Shown piece after piece: positions 14,546-14,820 of a stretch of 14,820 bases of DNA. Positions within the stretch are counted from its first letter, which is position 1. Every line of letters begins with the position of its first letter. The stretch is from an uncultured Eubacteriales bacterium (GTDB taxonomy: Bacteria; Bacillota; Clostridia; Oscillospirales; Oscillospiraceae). Below the pieces are notes generated by a model. The model saw only the letters and a program-made list of their open reading frames with translations. It had not been told where the DNA came from and made no database searches. Where the stretch lies: contig URLT01000042.1 in the NCBI GenBank assembly GCA_900548795.1, positions 1 to 14,820 on the forward strand, in the 5' to 3' direction. Made by a program: the position numbers and the translations under genes.

Positions 14546-14820
14546 TTACTTCTTCTTGGCCTTCGGGCGCTTCTGGCCGTACTTGGAACGGCTCTGCATA
14601 CGACCCTGGACACCCTGCGTGTCGAGCGTACCACGGATGATGTGGTAACGGACACCAGGCAGGTCCTTAACACGGCCACCGCGGATCAGAACGACGGAGT
14701 GCTCCTGCAGGTTGTGGCCGACACCGGGGATGTAAGCGGAAACTTCCATACCGTTGGTCAGACGCACACGGGCGATCTTACGCAGAGCGGAGTTCGGCTT
14801 CTTGGGGGTGGAGGTACGAA
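14546..14820 (-). CDS. rpsL: Small ribosomal subunit protein S12, C-terminal part (partial)
   Basis: The last 90 residues are present; the gene continues past the right edge. The visible part begins RTSTPKKPNSALRKIARV, then RLTNGMEVSAYIPGVGHNLQEHSVV, RGGRVKDLPGVRYHIIRG, and a basic tail ending KRPKAKKK. S12 lies at the decoding centre of the 30S subunit. The lysines in TPKKPNSA and RVKDLPG, where substitutions commonly give streptomycin resistance, are the normal residues. The Asp of KDLPG, the site of RimO methylthiolation in many bacteria, is also present. It is the first gene of the str operon seen here; the operon start and promoter lie outside the window. Confidence 0.97.
   Translation of the reverse strand, partial: RTSTPKKPNSALRKIARVRLTNGMEVSAYIPGVGHNLQEHSVVLIRGGRVKDLPGVRYHIIRGTLDTQGVQGRMQSRSKYGQKRPKAKKK

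Noticed and set aside
14546..14820. Streptomycin-resistance change in rpsL
   Set aside because: The visible lysines in TPKKPNSA and RVKDLPG are the usual residues; no known resistance substitution is seen in the part present.

Overview
The window looks like a chromosomal stretch from a GC-rich Firmicute, probably a Clostridia of the Oscillospiraceae/Ruminococcaceae type. This is inferred from the Asp23–FakA gene pair, strong AGGAGG-type ribosome binding sites, codons rich in G/C at third positions, a hexameric-type glutamate dehydrogenase and the rpsL-rpsG-fusA-tuf order. No species call can be made from the sequence alone. Two gene blocks converge: a plus-strand set (1-5496) and a minus-strand set (6119-14820). 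A 622-base gene-free stretch lies between them.

Plus strand: the end of gpmI (glycolysis), an Asp23/Gls24 protein, the fatty acid kinase subunit FakA, then three tightly packed genes encoding an ATP-grasp ligase, a PHP-domain phosphoesterase and a polysaccharide deacetylase-like protein. The last three are joined by two ATGA start/stop overlaps and are the least understood part of the window. The deacetylase-like protein keeps the metal-binding motifs but seems to have lost the late catalytic histidine. It carries an SLH-like C-terminal region without a visible signal peptide.

Gene-free stretch 5497-6118: a 43-base hairpin just after the deacetylase gene, a mosaic of inverted repeats of the widespread 'gtcattgcgagg...ggcaatct' type (5698-5943), and a strong intrinsic terminator for gdhA (5997-6031).

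Minus strand, read from the right edge: rpsL (partial), rpsG, fusA and tuf (the str operon), with a hairpin-rich gap between rpsL and rpsG and a good separate promoter in front of tuf. A terminator follows tuf. Then comes an HD-domain hydrolase with its own terminator, followed by a promoter and serC-serA-gdhA. In this last unit SerA and SerC make phosphoserine, and GdhA can rebuild the glutamate that SerC consumes.

Most of the window is ordinary core genome. The points most worth a second look are the ATP-grasp/PHP/deacetylase trio, the unusual deacetylase, the intergenic repeat mosaic and the structured rpsL-rpsG gap. No tRNA, rRNA, CRISPR array, transposase or phage gene was seen.
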